Of a stretch of 64,000 nucleotides of DNA, positions 39,401 through 50,599 are shown one piece after another. The position numbers were made by a program, and so were the translations under genes. The stretch is from contig CM119266.1 in NCBI GenBank assembly GCA_051294375.1, positions 17,912,087-17,976,086 of the forward strand, read 5' to 3'. The DNA is from Paraspadella gotoi. Its lineage: Eukaryota > Chaetognatha. The notes under the pieces were generated by a model. It saw only the letters and a program-made list of their open reading frames with translations, ran no database searches and had not been told where the DNA came from. Positions within the stretch are counted from its first letter, which is position 1; the number at the start of each line of letters is the position of its first letter.

Positions 39401-41641
39401 AGATAATCGTTTATTATTGCTTTGTTGTGACTTCGTTGTCGTAGTCACGCTTTCTTACAATATTTTACAATTTTTTTCACAGGGCCGTCATCGAAAGAGT
39501 CTGCCATCCACCTGAAGTAGAAATATTTTACGTCGATTACGGGACAAAAGCTTCTAAATCCTATCATGAGCTTCGCCTGATAAACCGTCGCTTCCTCACG
39601 CTCCCCATGCAAGCCCGTCTGGCGAGCCTGGCAGGCATCAGGCCTGTCAACGCCGACGGAACTTGGTCGCAGGAATCCTACCTGGCTTTGCTCGACTTTG
39701 CCCACAGAACCAATCGACTAATGGGGAAAATTGAGATGAGAGATTCCCACGGCGACTGCATGTAAAAAAAGAATGGGAGACCTTGAGGGGTATTGAAGGC
39801 GTGAAGAAATAGAGGGAAAATAATGGTATATTTCGCGAAGAGTAGAAACGAGAGAATGTATCGCTAGACAAAATATACTGAGGGGCAGGAGGAGGGAAGA
39901 AGAGGAAGAGGAGAATTGGACGGCAGGCTAAATCCTCCTCTGGAGACTTAAAGTCGTCTTTTAAAAATAGATAATGATATTATTTAAATTCAATTGATTC
40001 AGGTTCTTGGCTGAATTCATCGGAGATCAACATCGATACATCAATGACGAGCTATTCGATGGTGGATTGGCAGCTCCCCTCGGAGATTTCAAAACCGTAG
40101 TCTCCCCTCGCGGTGGCGGCAGTTCCAGCAGCTCCAGCAAACCCGACGCCAATTCCAGCTCCATACGCCTTATCTTTCACGGATCTCGAGTCTTCGTCTT
40201 CGTCCTGGCGCCGGAATTGGAATCTGTTCCCCTCGAGGCTATCACGATCGGTGGCGCCATCTACGTCACCCGAGATTCTCTGTCTCGTCTCCTATGGCCA
40301 GATGCGTCGATCAAAGTAGCGGCGGCGTTGAAGCAGAAGCCGCTGCCGGAGGATTCCACCGCTACGCGTAAGACGGAGACTGTACAGCTGACTCACCTAC
40401 CCGCGCTGCGCAACGAGGTCATTCAGGCCAACCTTGGATCGAGCCGCGACGCCGACGGGCAGCCCCGACCCAAGATCGTCGTCTACGAACTAGAAGACTT
40501 GGCCAAGTTGGCCCGGCATTTTGGTGCCGCCTTCGAGAGGATACTCGTCGGCGCCGCGAAGGAGATCGGCGAGGCTTGGCGGAGCGGCACTCTCGAGATC
40601 TTCAAGCGGCGCCCAGGATCCGAGGAAGAATCGCAACGGACGAGGGCGTGGAGGGACGCAGCCGATCCGTTCCGAAACCGGGGAGACGAGGGGACGACGA
40701 CGAAAACGAAAACGTTGATTTCGTCGTCTCGTGGGTTGAAGGAGGAAGCTGACCGCATCATTAACAACTACAGCAGCTTTAACGGCCTCGCCTTCAACCA
40801 TCAAATTCCTTCCGCCAATTCGCTCGAAGAAGAAGAAGAAGAAGAAATCTTCGTCTCCGACTACGAAGACGACGACAACGAAGACCTTGACGACACCGCC
40901 CACCTGATCGAGTGGACGCGCTCAGCCGCCGCCCTCGTCTCTCTCCGCGATCAGCTCCAGTTTTGGGTGACGAAGAAACAAGAGATCCTGATGGAGATGG
41001 TGAAACCCGAGGCGATGAAGTCGACGCCGATGAAGCAGCTTGTCGATCGATTGAGTTACGTCGAGGGACAACTGGGGAAGTTGCGTGCTCGACAGGGTAA
41101 GAGCCTCTCCTTAATATAAAGTCCAAAGTCAGGGGCAAGATAGCTTGTTTATTAAATGAATGGATAACCAATTTCATAATATAAATTTTATAAAATTATC
41201 TATTCATCCAATCAATAAGATAACTTGATTTTGGACAATGGACAGGCAATAGTGGGTTTACATTATACATCTTAATTCTTACGTAGCAGAAACCTTCCAG
41301 ATTCCAATCAAGACTATTTCATAATCAAATTGTTATAAGGGCTACCGTAATGTTAGTTAACTCCATCTCTCTTACCCTTCCCTTTTTTTCTAGATAATCG
41401 TCCCTCACCCTCGTCCGCCTTTGTCCCCATTTCCCCCGCCGCCCCAACTCAACGACTCAACGCCGCTTCCTTCCATCCCAGCGGCGTCAGCGGCGGGGTC
41501 GATACTCCTCCTCTCTATTCCGTCTCCTCCTGCTCCGCCGAGTCGAATCTCAACTCCTTTGACTCCTCATCCTCTTCTTCGAGGGTGGAGTCGGCCGCCA
41601 AGAGGATCGATCAGGCTTTCCGCAACATCACCATCGATTAA
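36498..41641 (+). CDS. TDRD5: TDRD5-like protein: four LOTUS domains and an extended Tudor domain
   Basis: Five exons: 36498-38393, 38532-38677, 39483-39761, 40003-41096, 41394-41641, encoding 1220 residues. TDRD5/TDRD7 proteins act in germ granules. LOTUS domains stimulate Vasa-type helicases and Tudor domains bind dimethyl-arginine on Piwi proteins. LOTUS-like folds lie at about 8-80, 228-300, 345-418 and 470-545. The extended Tudor runs from about 608 (HGIWLELEVSHVYSPGEFYY) through EIFYVDYGT at about 690 to SLAGIRPVNADGTW. A PPQRM pentapeptide array sits at about 118-160. An acidic run (EEEEEEIFVSDYEDDD) lies near 1050. Vertebrate TDRD5 has three LOTUS domains, so a fourth is notable. TDRD7 has three Tudors, so TDRD5 fits better. 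Confidence 0.88.
36850..36985 (+). repeat. Coding 15-bp tandem repeat (PPQRM units) in the TDRD5-like gene
   Basis: About eight to nine copies of a 15-bp unit (CAAAGAATGCCACCT-like) encode Pro/Gln/Arg/Met pentapeptides between LOTUS 1 and 2. The array is in frame and probably length-polymorphic. Confidence 0.85.
39110..39285 (+). repeat. Fragment of the composite repeat in TDRD5-like intron 2
   Basis: GTGTTCCATCCACAGTCCTAA through GCGTTGGCAAAGCGAGACCG to GGCTGTTGCCATAA matches 1455-1630 inverted and 12640-12765 direct. No terminal repeats remain. Confidence 0.7.
41125..41255. repeat. Foldback copy of the GTCCAAAGTCAGGGGCAAG repeat
   Basis: GTCCAAAGTCAGGGGCAAGATAGC and AACTTGATTTTGGACAATGG are inverted relative to each other about 80 bp apart. 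This gives a hairpin in TDRD5-like intron 4. Confidence 0.55.
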
Positions 41642-43676
41642 AGGAAGACTGTTTACGGTGTGGAAAGGAAACTGTAGTGTTTTAGGGAGGTGGGCTATTT
41701 CTCGAGCAGAGAAGCGACCTTTATTAAGCTCATTAGGTTTTTTCCTGTTAGTCTTTTTAGATTTCAGTGTATGTAGGATTATTTATTATGTGAGTTCAAA
41801 TGGAATAATTTCACATTCTCTTATCCAAGAGAGTAATATCGTTGCAATTCAATTCCATTGCTTCCATTTGCTTACTCTTGATGTCATTTATTTCCAAATT
41901 CTTCTTTGCCCAAAGAAATCTCGTTGAATGTTAAATCATTGATTTGTCAAACATTAAAAATTCGCCGTATACAGTATGATTTTTCTCGTTTGTAACATTT
42001 CGTGACAGTATATCAATGCAACCGTAAAATTGAAAAAGATTAATGATAGTCGGTTTTGAACGTTTCGGTTTGGCATTTTGTATGATTCTTTATTCTTTAT
42101 TTAGTGACTGTCTAGAGGAGTTTAAATTTGAAACTTCAATGCAATTTTCCATTTTTTTTTCTGATGATTAAAAAGTACTTAATATTAAAATGTAGCATTT
42201 TTTCTCCTCTTTAAAATGAAATCAAATTTAAGGTAATTCAAATATCAAAATACCACTGACAGCTAAAAAATGTAAATAAATGGTATTAAAAAAGTAGTTC
42301 AATATATGAAAACAAATGAATTATGAATTTGTTAAATTAAAAAAAATGTTAAAATCAGCTTACGTTTTATAAAAAAATCATTTCCTTACTATTTTTAAAA
42401 GTTACTAAGCACCTAAGCATTAAACGAATATGAAATCTATAACACATTGAAAAGCAGGCAAAATTTTACATTTTGCATACTAAATTATTAAATTTGACTA
42501 AGTTTTGATTGGTTGTGACTGCGTGAAATATTAAAAAGGTGAAAAAATCCTAAGTTGATCGGCACATTTGAGGAGTTCATTGGAGAAAAGAAGTTATTAC
42601 TTATTAGAATTGTGTAAAAATTGATCGATTCAAAAATGCCAGACGGCGGGCTTGGTTGTGACTATGTGAAACAAAGAGTAAAAAAATCAAAAGTTGATGA
42701 GTTAATTGGAGCAAAGAAGGTAATACTTATTAGAATTGTGTTAAAATTGATCGGTTCAAAAATGCCAAATGGCAGGCTACAAAATAAGCCATAATTTAAG
42801 TCTCTAAGGTGAAGGGACTATGAGATATCGCCACGGGAAATGTTACAATAGAAAAAAAAATCATTCTGTAAGTCTGCGCGAAAGATTGATATTATCGCAT
42901 CTCATTTCTGATGTTTCACATTCCTCTCGAATTCTATTCGTATTTTTTACTCATTAATTTGTTTCTATATTGTTTCATTCGTCGATCGAATTGATCGCCG
43001 AGTGGGTTTGCGGTTCGCCTCCGCCTTTATAATAATTGTAAAAATCGATTGTTATAAACCAGAAAAGAAAAACACCTTAATAATGTATGTGCCTTAGTTA
43101 CATGAATGATTCTAGATGATTAGCAAGTTTTTGATTACCTCTTTATCTTGTTTTAGTGCTTATTAAAGATTCTGTGATCAGACGCCCAACTTTTTGTCAC
43201 CCTCCAATTCGTCTTCATTCGTTCGTTTTTCTTTTTATTAGTGGTGAACGTTTGAGTTCAAAACTTTCCCCAACAAATGTGAGAGAAAAAAAGCAACGTT
43301 TTCGATGATCGTAAACAATATTAAAAATAAGATTTGGATATTGAATATCCAAAGGTCTTATGTGTGTTGTTGGGCACACGACCCATTCCGTCCTTATCAA
43401 GGGGAAATGCCAAACATCTCTCCTTTTCGACAACACGATTATAGGACCCTTTCATCGCGCTTATATAATTTATTGAGAAATGTGTAGGTCGAATTTCGTT
43501 ATTCATGATTTATGTGTTTTGGTAAAGTTTTTGTGAAATTGACAATTGAATAACAATAAAAGTTGCGCATATCTCCACTAAATGTTTTAAAAACTTAATT
43601 CACAGCAAATTCTGAGAAATGAGCTGGATTTTTTATGTAGTTCTTGAGAAATTTAACCTTTGGAAAATACTTCAAT
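41642..43676. other. Long AT-rich intergenic region
   Basis: No gene supported. It includes a tandem duplication (42505-42780) described separately. An AG acceptor (TTAATTCACAG, ending 43605) precedes PRORP. Confidence 0.4.
42505..42780 (+). repeat. Tandem duplication of about 140 bp
   Basis: Two adjacent copies each run from GGTTGTGACT through TACTTATTAGAATTGTGT to GATCG-TTCAAAAATGCCA. The second copy has lost a few bases. Non-coding. Confidence 0.75.
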
Positions 43677-45587
43677 ATGCAAATGAGTTTAAGGGGACTC
43701 TGCGTAACTTCAGGATTCATCAACTTTAATCCACTCAAACTTTGGCGACAGATACTGAGCGCACACCCCATTAACGCCTCTATTTCTCTGGCCCGCCATT
43801 CCTCCGTCCCCGCCACCGCCACCGCCAACGTCGCCATTTTAAAATACAACAACAGCAAGATTCGCGGTTCCAACGAGTTGGGCAGCGCTGCCGCCAAAAT
43901 CGCCAATCCGTACGAGTTGTTGGTATTAACGGAGGCATACAGTCCCAAAGCCAAAGCCGAGCATCGATTCTCGCAATTGTGGCAAAATCCGAGCGTTCGC
44001 GAGATCCTCCAGGACGAAGGCTTAGCCGAGGGTCACCCCATTACCCCGCAGATTTTGGAGAAGATCGTTGCTTCGGTGGAGTCGCATCTCGCGTGTGCCA
44101 ACTCCGAGTCACTCTGGACGATCCTCTTCGACATCTGCGCCAACGCGGGTCCCCCTTTTTTCGAGTTGGGTTTTAGATTGTGGGGACGCGTGGGTCGCGA
44201 CGACGCCTTCGTTTCGCGCCTGGGTTTCCTCCGTCTATTGGCCAACAACGTCGCATATCGACCGAAACTTCACAAGACTCTTTCCGTCGAGTTAGAACGC
44301 TTTGTCGCCGACCACGCCTCAGTGACCAACTCTCCCATCGTCGCGAGAGAACTTCTCTTTCTCTTTTCTCGATCGCGCGATTGGAAGAAAGGGTTCGAAT
44401 TCTTGGGCCGATTGAAGTCGAAAAGAGAAGCCGAGTGGAAGGACTTTTGTTGCTTAGCAACGGTGGCTGCGAAGCAAGGCGAGCTCGACGCTGCTCTGCT
44501 GTTGCTGAGAAACTACGACGAGTCCTTCGGCTGGTCGCGCTCGCCGATCCTGATGCAGAACCGATTGGAAAACATCTCGGAGATTTGGAAGGAGGCGTTG
44601 GACGAGGCGCTACGACTGCAGCGGGTCGACGCCTCCGCCGCGGCAGAGCAGATGGTGAAGATTCTCCAGTTTTGGAAACGCGTCTCCTACGCTCCTCACA
44701 GAGACGAAGTGGACAAAGTCTCCGCCTGGTTTAAGGGGGCCGTCGGAGCGAAGAGAGTGTTCGATGGCGTCGTGGTTCCTTCGTCGGGCGTCTGCCCAAT
44801 CAGCGGCACGTCCCTCGCCCGACCGACCGCCCGTTTCTTCGAGACGATACAACGGACATTTTCCGATCACCTCCTCGCCGCCGACAACGTCTACCGTCAC
44901 TCGGACCCTCGAGACTTGGCCAACCTGCAAAACTTCGTTCGCATGTTCGGTCCGTTCGACGCCGTCGTCGACGGACTCAACATCTTTTACACGGCGCCTC
45001 GGGATCGACGACCCAACTCCCAGTGCCGCATCAAGGACGTCGCCGGCATCGTGCGGTCGCTACGGCACGATCTCGGACTCCACCGCGTCGCGGTGATAGC
45101 GCGACGATGGTGGAACTTGCCGCGCTACGCAAAGGTAATGGATAATCTTCGACGCCACGCCAAGACTTACCTCGCCAAAAATTTGACAGAAGACGACCTC
45201 TTCGCTTTTCATTGTTGCTTCCAAAGTGGGCGTGATTCGTTCCTCGTCTCCAACGATCTCTTCTTTGATCTTCGCATGACGCTTCCGGCCGAACATCGAG
45301 AGAGTCTCGTAGAGTTTCAACTCGCTCGTCAGATTAACTGCACGTATGACGCTGACGTCGACGAGTTGAGGCTCGTTCCGCCGCGGCCGTACGCGCCGTT
45401 CGTGCAGCGCCGAGGGGAGATTCTGTACGTGCCCTCGAGGGAATGGACGGAGGAGGAGGTGCGGGGATTGACGGACGTGCACGACATCAACGACAGGTGC
45501 ACTTCCATTGGCGCCGCATTGAGAATTCCCAACTCTTTCGTCGCCGTTCGATTGGATGAAGAAGATGAGATTTTGAAAATTGAATGA
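43677..45587 (+). CDS. PRORP: PRORP (MRPP3), protein-only RNase P catalytic subunit
   Basis: A single exon encodes 636 residues from ATG 43677 (a second ATG lies two codons on). This nuclease removes 5' leaders from mitochondrial tRNA precursors. The N-terminus is basic with Ser/Arg, consistent with mitochondrial import. Pentatricopeptide-like helical repeats fill the middle (CCLATVAAKQGELDAALLLL). The NYN-type metallonuclease has aspartates D432 (FDAVVDGLNIF), D506 and D507 (TEDDLFAFHCCFQSG) and D527 (LVSNDLFFD). Their D506-D507-D527 spacing equals that of human PRORP. The zinc-binding module looks altered: C373-x2-S376 instead of CxxC, and Y584 where the family has His. Confidence 0.93.
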   Translation: MQMSLRGLCVTSGFINFNPLKLWRQILSAHPINASISLARHSSVPATATANVAILKYNNSKIRGSNELGSAAAKIANPYELLVLTEAYSPKAKAEHRFSQLWQNPSVREILQDEGLAEGHPITPQILEKIVASVESHLACANSESLWTILFDICANAGPPFFELGFRLWGRVGRDDAFVSRLGFLRLLANNVAYRPKLHKTLSVELERFVADHASVTNSPIVARELLFLFSRSRDWKKGFEFLGRLKSKREAEWKDFCCLATVAAKQGELDAALLLLRNYDESFGWSRSPILMQNRLENISEIWKEALDEALRLQRVDASAAAEQMVKILQFWKRVSYAPHRDEVDKVSAWFKGAVGAKRVFDGVVVPSSGVCPISGTSLARPTARFFETIQRTFSDHLLAADNVYRHSDPRDLANLQNFVRMFGPFDAVVDGLNIFYTAPRDRRPNSQCRIKDVAGIVRSLRHDLGLHRVAVIARRWWNLPRYAKVMDNLRRHAKTYLAKNLTEDDLFAFHCCFQSGRDSFLVSNDLFFDLRMTLPAEHRESLVEFQLARQINCTYDADVDELRLVPPRPYAPFVQRRGEILYVPSREWTEEEVRGLTDVHDINDRCTSIGAALRIPNSFVAVRLDEEDEILKIE

Positions 45588-46205
45588 AGAGTTTTAAGTT
45601 AACATTATTATTGTTGGACTCTCTCACATCCATACATTATAGAACTTCTGTCGACCGCGCCGCCCGCTCAGACCCAGTTTGGAGGACGTCGTTGGAGACC
45701 CCGATGCAATCCAGCTCTGAATGATGTGAGCCACCTTCGCCCGCCGGCGAATCCCATAAATCCGCCTCCCACAAATATTGAATTGTTTATGAAATTGGTT
45801 AATGGTTATGTCGGAATCGTTAATCAACGGCTGGGCCCCAGGCTGGGGCTTTCGGGCGAGTCGGCTGCGTTTACAACGTATTGTTATGTTTGAATTTTAA
45901 CTCATTTCTAATTTCTCTTCAGCCCGAGAACTTAAAATTTGTTTCAAAAAACGAGAATGGATGAAAGTTGAATAAGATTTATTTTCGACATCTTTTGCTT
46001 GTCACTCCAGTTTCTCTCTTCGCTCTTCCACGTCTTCCTCTTCCAAAGGCCGTCGGCATCCCGACGACTCTGCTTCCGTCCGCCAAGTTTCTCCAACAAC
46101 GTTCCCCGTCCCCAACTCCCCTCCTTTTCTGCCACGCGCTTACTCAGCATTTAATCAAAACCCCCCCTCCACAGCCCCCCCCTTTTTTCATTAACCCACA
46201 AAAAG
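45588..46205. other. Intergenic between PRORP and SNAP-25
   Basis: No supported gene. It ends in a long pyrimidine- and C-rich leader upstream of the SNAP-25 ATG. Confidence 0.35.
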
Positions 46206-47270
46206 ATGGCTTCTCAGTCGAACCGCGGTGGCGGGCAGCGTGTGGCGGGCACCCTTGATCCCGTGGCGCAGAAACAAGCCTACGTCGAGAAGGCCCACGA
46301 GGTGACGGACGAGTCGCTGGCCTCCACTCGGCGAATGGTCGGTCTCATCGAAGAGTCGAAGGAGACGGCGATCGGTACGATGGTGCAGCTCGACGATCAG
46401 GTCCGGTATCGTCTACATTTTTCTTTTCTTTTGAGATTTTTTTTCTTTTTTTTTTTGTGTTTAATTTATATGTAGTTTCTTTGCTTTTTTATTTTTTGTT
46501 TTTTATTCCTTTTTTTATTTTGGATTTTGCTTTTGTTTTGTTTGTTTTTTTGCGATTTGTTTTTTGTTTGGATTTTTTTTTTTATTCAGGGAGAACAATT
46601 GAGAAGAGTTGAAGAAGGTTTGGACGACATCAACGTCGGCATCAGAGACGCAGAACGCGACATCGAGAAAATGGAGAAATGCTGCGGATTGTGCATCTTG
46701 CCTTGGAAGCGACGGAGAAAATTCGAGAGCACCGCCGCTTACAAGTTAGTGATTACATTAATAAATTGTAAATAAATGATATTTAAGAAGATTTAATTTT
46801 ATTATTTCCTTAATACCAGGGAAGGATTCGAGGGAAAGGGGAAGTCGAAGGAGAAATCTTTGAAGGTCGGAAGCGGCGGTGCTGCCGGACGAGCCGCTGG
46901 AAACGCTGACGGACCTTACGTCGAGAGGGTTTTAGACGACGGCAGAGAGGACGAGATGGAGGTATTTATTTTCAAGTTTCATTATTTGTTTCATTCTTGT
47001 AAAAATATAGTTTCTTTCGTTAGGAAAATCTTGAAGACGTTGGACGGGGAATCGCGATGTTGAAGGACATGGCGTTGGATATGGGCAACACAATCGACGA
47101 ACAAAACGACAGGATCGATCGAATCACGACAAAGGTTAATTACAACCCTATTTATTTCATTGACACGGATTTTTAATTCATTTATTATTTATTTCATTTG
47201 TTATTTGATATAGGCGGAATCCAACGAAATACGGATGGCTCGCGCCCAAAACAGAATGGAAAAACTTTAG
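46206..47270 (+). CDS. SNAP25: SNAP-25, Qbc SNARE
   Basis: Five exons: 46206-46400, 46590-46744, 46820-46961, 47024-47134, 47214-47270, encoding 219 residues. SNAP-25 supplies two helices to the exocytic SNARE bundle with syntaxin and synaptobrevin. The N-terminal Qb motif is ESLASTRRMVGLIEESKETA with zero-layer Q65 (LDDQGEQL). The C-terminal Qc motif is MALDMGNTIDEQNDRIDRI with Q191. The linker carries three palmitoylation-type cysteines C96, C97 and C100 (KCCGLC), where vertebrate SNAP-25 has four. A K/G-rich insert follows. The Qc helix ends at NRMEKL, close to the normal end. DNAJC5, its chaperone partner, lies 28 kb away. Confidence 0.95.
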
Positions 47271-47701
47271 TCAGACAAATATCTTTTTAAAGATACATTG
47301 TCCTTCATTGGGCAAAGTCAACAATTTATAAACTCTCGCGTTGGAAGGATGACAAGAATTTATTTAACGAAGGCGAAAAGAGACAAGTTGAAATAACCGT
47401 ATGGTATTCTTAGATATTAGTCAAAAACCGACATTTGTAACGAACTCTGCCTTTATTAGATTATTTTAGCTTAAAAAACTTTTATATTTCATGACGTTCT
47501 TACGATAGTTTTACTTCGGATTAAGAAAATCATAGTGCCTTGAAATAGTTTCCTATACATTCCAATGAACATTGTTGCATATAACTTTTGCGTTTGTTAT
47601 TTAAATATCAATTACTTTAAGAAAAAAAAATATTTCCAATCTTTTTACGACTTTTATCATTACCAAAAAAAAGCTTTCTAATCTGAGTCAGCAACTTAGC
47701 C
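47271..47701. other. Intergenic between SNAP-25 and DCXR
   Basis: AT-rich; 431 bp. CAGCAACTTAG ends two bases before the DCXR start codon and could be a splice acceptor. Confidence 0.4.
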
Positions 47702-48919
47702 ATGAACATCACATTTGAGGGGAAGCGTTGCCTGGTAACAGGCGCCGGGAAAGGAATCGGTCGCGGCTGCGTGGAAGCGCTCGTTCGCGGTGGAGCGCAT
47801 GTCTTTGCTCTCTCTAGGACGAAGGCCGATCTAGATTCTTTGGAGGAAGAGTTGGGAAAAGAAGAGAGAGGACATCTGGTGAGGGATAAGGAGTTGAAAA
47901 GATTTTTATTTCGAAATAAATAAAAAGAAAGTCTTGGGTTTAATCTGAGCGCAATAGCTTTAATTAAGATTTATAATACATGTAATATTTTAGAAATGTA
48001 AATATTGACAGATCACGAGTATCTGTGTGGATTTGTCCGATTGGCCCGCGACCAAGGAGGCCGTTCAACGATGCTTGCCCATTGAGCTTTTAGTGAATAA
48101 CGCCGGTATTGGCCGATTGAATTCTTTCTTTGATGTGACCCCACAAGTTATTGATGAAACCATGAATACAAATCTTAAATCGATGGTGAATGTATCGCAG
48201 GTTATTAAAAAGATACAAAAACTATTTTTAAAATCGACAAAAAATTTCAAATGATTTTAATCTAATTAGGTCGTACTTAAGAGAATGGTGACGGATAATA
48301 TTAAGGGAAGCGTGGTCAATGTTTCGAGTCAGGCCTCTTTGGTTGGCCTTCTTAATCACTCGGCCTATTCAGCATCCAAAGGTGCCATGGATTCCGTCAC
48401 GCGGGTCATGGCCAATGAATTTGGTAATATATTAATAATATTGTAATATTATAACTTCATGATGTTCACAAGGCTAGATAGGGGAAAAGATTCATACAAA
48501 TTAAGTAATAGCCAAAAGAGGGTTAACGGGGTTAGGGAGGGGTTAGGGTTAAGAATGGTGTAGGGTTAAGGGTGGTTAGGGTTAAAAGGGGTTAGGATAA
48601 TTGATAATATTTTTTTTTTAATTTAGCCAATTAAAAATTGAAATTTAACCATGGGTTAATCTTTTGGGTAGGACCGAAAGGCATTCGTGTGAATGCTGTT
48701 AATCCGACGGTGATCATGACTGACCTCTCTAAAACCTTCTGGCTCCCAAATCCCGAGAAGTGCGAGGCGATGCTCTCTCGAATTCCTTTGGGTCGATTCG
48801 GTCAAGTTGAAGACGTCGTGTCTCCAATTCTTTTCCTCCTCAGCGACGGAGCCAAGATGATCCACGGAGCTTGCATACCCATCGAGGGCGGAGTCACCAG
48901 CGCACTCTCTGGAGTTTGA
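47702..48919 (+). CDS. DCXR: DCXR, L-xylulose reductase / dicarbonyl reductase (SDR family)
   Basis: Four exons: 47702-47878, 48012-48200, 48270-48423, 48672-48919, encoding 255 residues (human DCXR 244). It is a classical short-chain dehydrogenase that reduces L-xylulose to xylitol with NADPH in the uronate cycle, and also reduces alpha-dicarbonyls. Motifs are TGAGKGIG (13-20), [22 protein letters not shown], catalytic S142-Y155-K159 ([10 protein letters not shown]), and the diagnostic [32 protein letters not shown] and PIEGG. The match to DCXR rather than generic SDRs rests on SRTxADLDSL and NPTVxMT. Intron 3 contains TTAGGG-like repeats. Confidence 0.93.
48515..48605 (+). repeat. TTAGGG/GGGTTA-like cluster in DCXR intron 3
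   Basis: GGGGTTAGGGAGGGGTTAGG and several GGGTTA units. It matches the cores of the small elements at 49312-50115 but lacks their inverted termini. Confidence 0.7.
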
Positions 48920-49311
48920 TTTCATGTTTTGATTTGCTTTTAGTTGTTTAAGAATTATGTCAGCGATTTTATTGTTAATCTGTTTTTATTTAGTTATTTC
49001 TACAACAGAGTTTATTAGTTAATGGATATTACCTTGTTATAGTACTGGAATATGATGTGCTCATCCACGGCTCGTTTATAGTTTGTGGTAAACTGTATTT
49101 GAATTTTTTTTCTAGTCGCATAATTTAAAGTTGAGTCGGGATAATAATACTTTTAATCCAATTTTTCATAGGCATGATTTTGTTTTTTTGTTATGGTTAA
49201 TTTGTTGTATTTTATACAGTTTTTCATACCAGAGTTAATTTTTTCTTAACAATTATTTTTACGCTTCAAAGCTTCTGAGTAACCAAGATATTATAAATTT
49301 TTTGAGTTAAT
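48920..49311. other. DCXR 3' flank, AT-rich
   Basis: No coding sequence or recognisable repeat before the element cluster that starts near 49312. Confidence 0.35.
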
Positions 49312-49455
49312 TTTACCTTCGCCGACCGGGGTTAGGGGGGGTTCGGGTTAAAATGGTTAAGGTAATTAAGTAATAATTATTAAATTTTTTTTAAAAATAA
49401 ATATTGTTAAAAGGTTTTTTAAAAGTCGCCTAAACCCCGGTCCGCTTAAGTAAAA
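49312..49455. mobile_element. MITE-like element 1 with GGGTTA core
   Basis: Ends ATTTTACCTTCGCCGACCGG and inverted CCGGTCCGCTTAAGTAAAAT flank a core with GGGGTTAGGGG and GGTTAA. Confidence 0.65.
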
Positions 49456-49678
49456 TTGGATGGACAGTGTAATTTTTAATTTGACCCTATCGGGGGATTT
49501 TTTTTTGGACCAAAGTTTGATTGTTGACCTGAGTGTTTCTATTCATTCTTCTTCTTATAGGTTTGGAAGACCAAATCAGATAAGAAGAATGAATAGAAAC
49601 AGTCAGGTCAGCAGTTAAACTTTGGTTTAAAAAAAATCCCTCTATTAGGTAAAATTAAAATTAACATCGTCCATCCTA
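49456..49678. mobile_element. Fully palindromic foldback element
   Basis: About 220 bp that reads as one long imperfect inverted repeat. GGATGGAC near 49459 pairs with GTCCATCC near 49668. GTTTCTATTCATTCTTCTTC near 49537 pairs with GAAGAATGAATAGAAAC near 49583. The loop is about 25 bp. It sits between elements 1 and 2 of the GGGTTA family. Confidence 0.75.
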
Positions 49679-49722
49679 AAAAAAATTTTAATGTAGCAGA
49701 TTAAGATATACCACCTTGGCAT

Positions 49723-49872
49723 TACTTTTACTTTCGCCGACCGGGGTTAGGGAGCGATTAGGGTTAAGAGGGTTGAGGGATAGGGTAGTTGGGTAATATT
49801 TTTTTTTTAAAATAAATATTTTTAAGTGGTTTTTCAAAAGCCACCAAAATTGGTTAGCGAAAGTAAAATTTA
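49723..49872. mobile_element. MITE-like element 2 with GGGTTA core
   Basis: ACTTTTACTTTCGCCGACCG on the left and inverted TTAGCGAAAGTAAAATTTA on the right, with a GGGTTAGGG-like core. Confidence 0.65.
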
Positions 49873-49949
49873 GCCCCACCCTGCTATATTAGTATCTTTG
49901 CTGCTCAGAGGAAGTCTTTGAAGCGCACAGCTCATACAAATAATTTGGG

Positions 49950-50115
49950 TTACTTTTACTTTCGCCGACCGGGGTTAGGGAGGGGTTAGGGTTAAGGGTG
50001 GTTTAGGGTTAAGAGGGTTAGGATAATTAGATAATATTTGTTTAAATTTTTTTTTTAAAATAAATATTTTTAAATGGTTTTTAAAAAACCGCGGTCGGCG
50101 GAAGTAAAATTTAGT
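49950..50115. mobile_element. MITE-like element 3 with GGGTTA core
   Basis: The best preserved copy. ACTTTTACTTTCGCCGACCG pairs with CGGTCGGCGGAAGTAAAAT. The core has GGGGTTAGGGAGGGGTTAGG and GGTTTAGGGTTAAG. Confidence 0.7.
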
Positions 50116-50349
50116 TAATAATTCTTAAGAAAAATTTTACTCTGGTAATTTACAATTTTCGATCTTAATTAATTTTGGAAGAACGTCTTTTGTTTTCCCG
50201 TTGAATTTGAGTGAGGAGGAAGCGACATCTTTCTTTTTTCAACTCGAGGGGGATTTCAAACGGTAGTTTTTTTCCCCGACAGTATTGCTAGTGCTTTTTC
50301 GCAAATTTGTTAAGTTTTATCTTTGCCTTTCAGAAAAAAAAGGAAAAGA

Positions 50350-50545
50350 ATATATTAGTTGACTCCAGTCGAAGAGGCGATCAGCCTACAGGCCGCCACA
50401 ACAGCCACCGCCACCGCCATTGAAATGAGAAAAGCTAAAATGCGCGGCCACTTGGCTAACTGCCAGAACCAAGGAATCCACTTTTAACCGTTTATCGTAA
50501 TATAAGGAGAACTTTGGTGGATGGGACAAGGAAGCCCTATGATCA
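50350..50545 (+). pseudogene. Possible 3' remnant of a reverse-transcriptase-type element
   Basis: The frame EEAISLQAATTATATAIEMR-KAKMRGHL-NQGIHF stops, then resumes in other frames as PFIV and FGGWDKEAL. The order K-rich helix, then G-x-x-F-x-PFIV, then FGGW-EA resembles the C-termini of animal retroelement polyproteins that I know as family-level patterns. Too short for a firm call. Confidence 0.3.
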
Positions 50546-50599
50546 ATGCTATAACCTTTTTTCAGCCGCGTTTTATATTCCTATATTTTCACATTCCCT

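Noticed and set aside
43305-43487. 60-residue ORF upstream of PRORP
   Set aside because: No conservation recognised, antisense ORFs overlap, and there is no regulatory context to support it.
44180-44734. 184-residue plus-strand ORF in a second frame of PRORP
   Set aside because: Arg-rich shadow frame; PRORP itself is strongly conserved across the interval.
45624-45827. 67-residue minus-strand ORF between PRORP and SNAP-25
   Set aside because: No recognisable domain, no splice partners, and the opposite orientation to every other gene; insufficient support.
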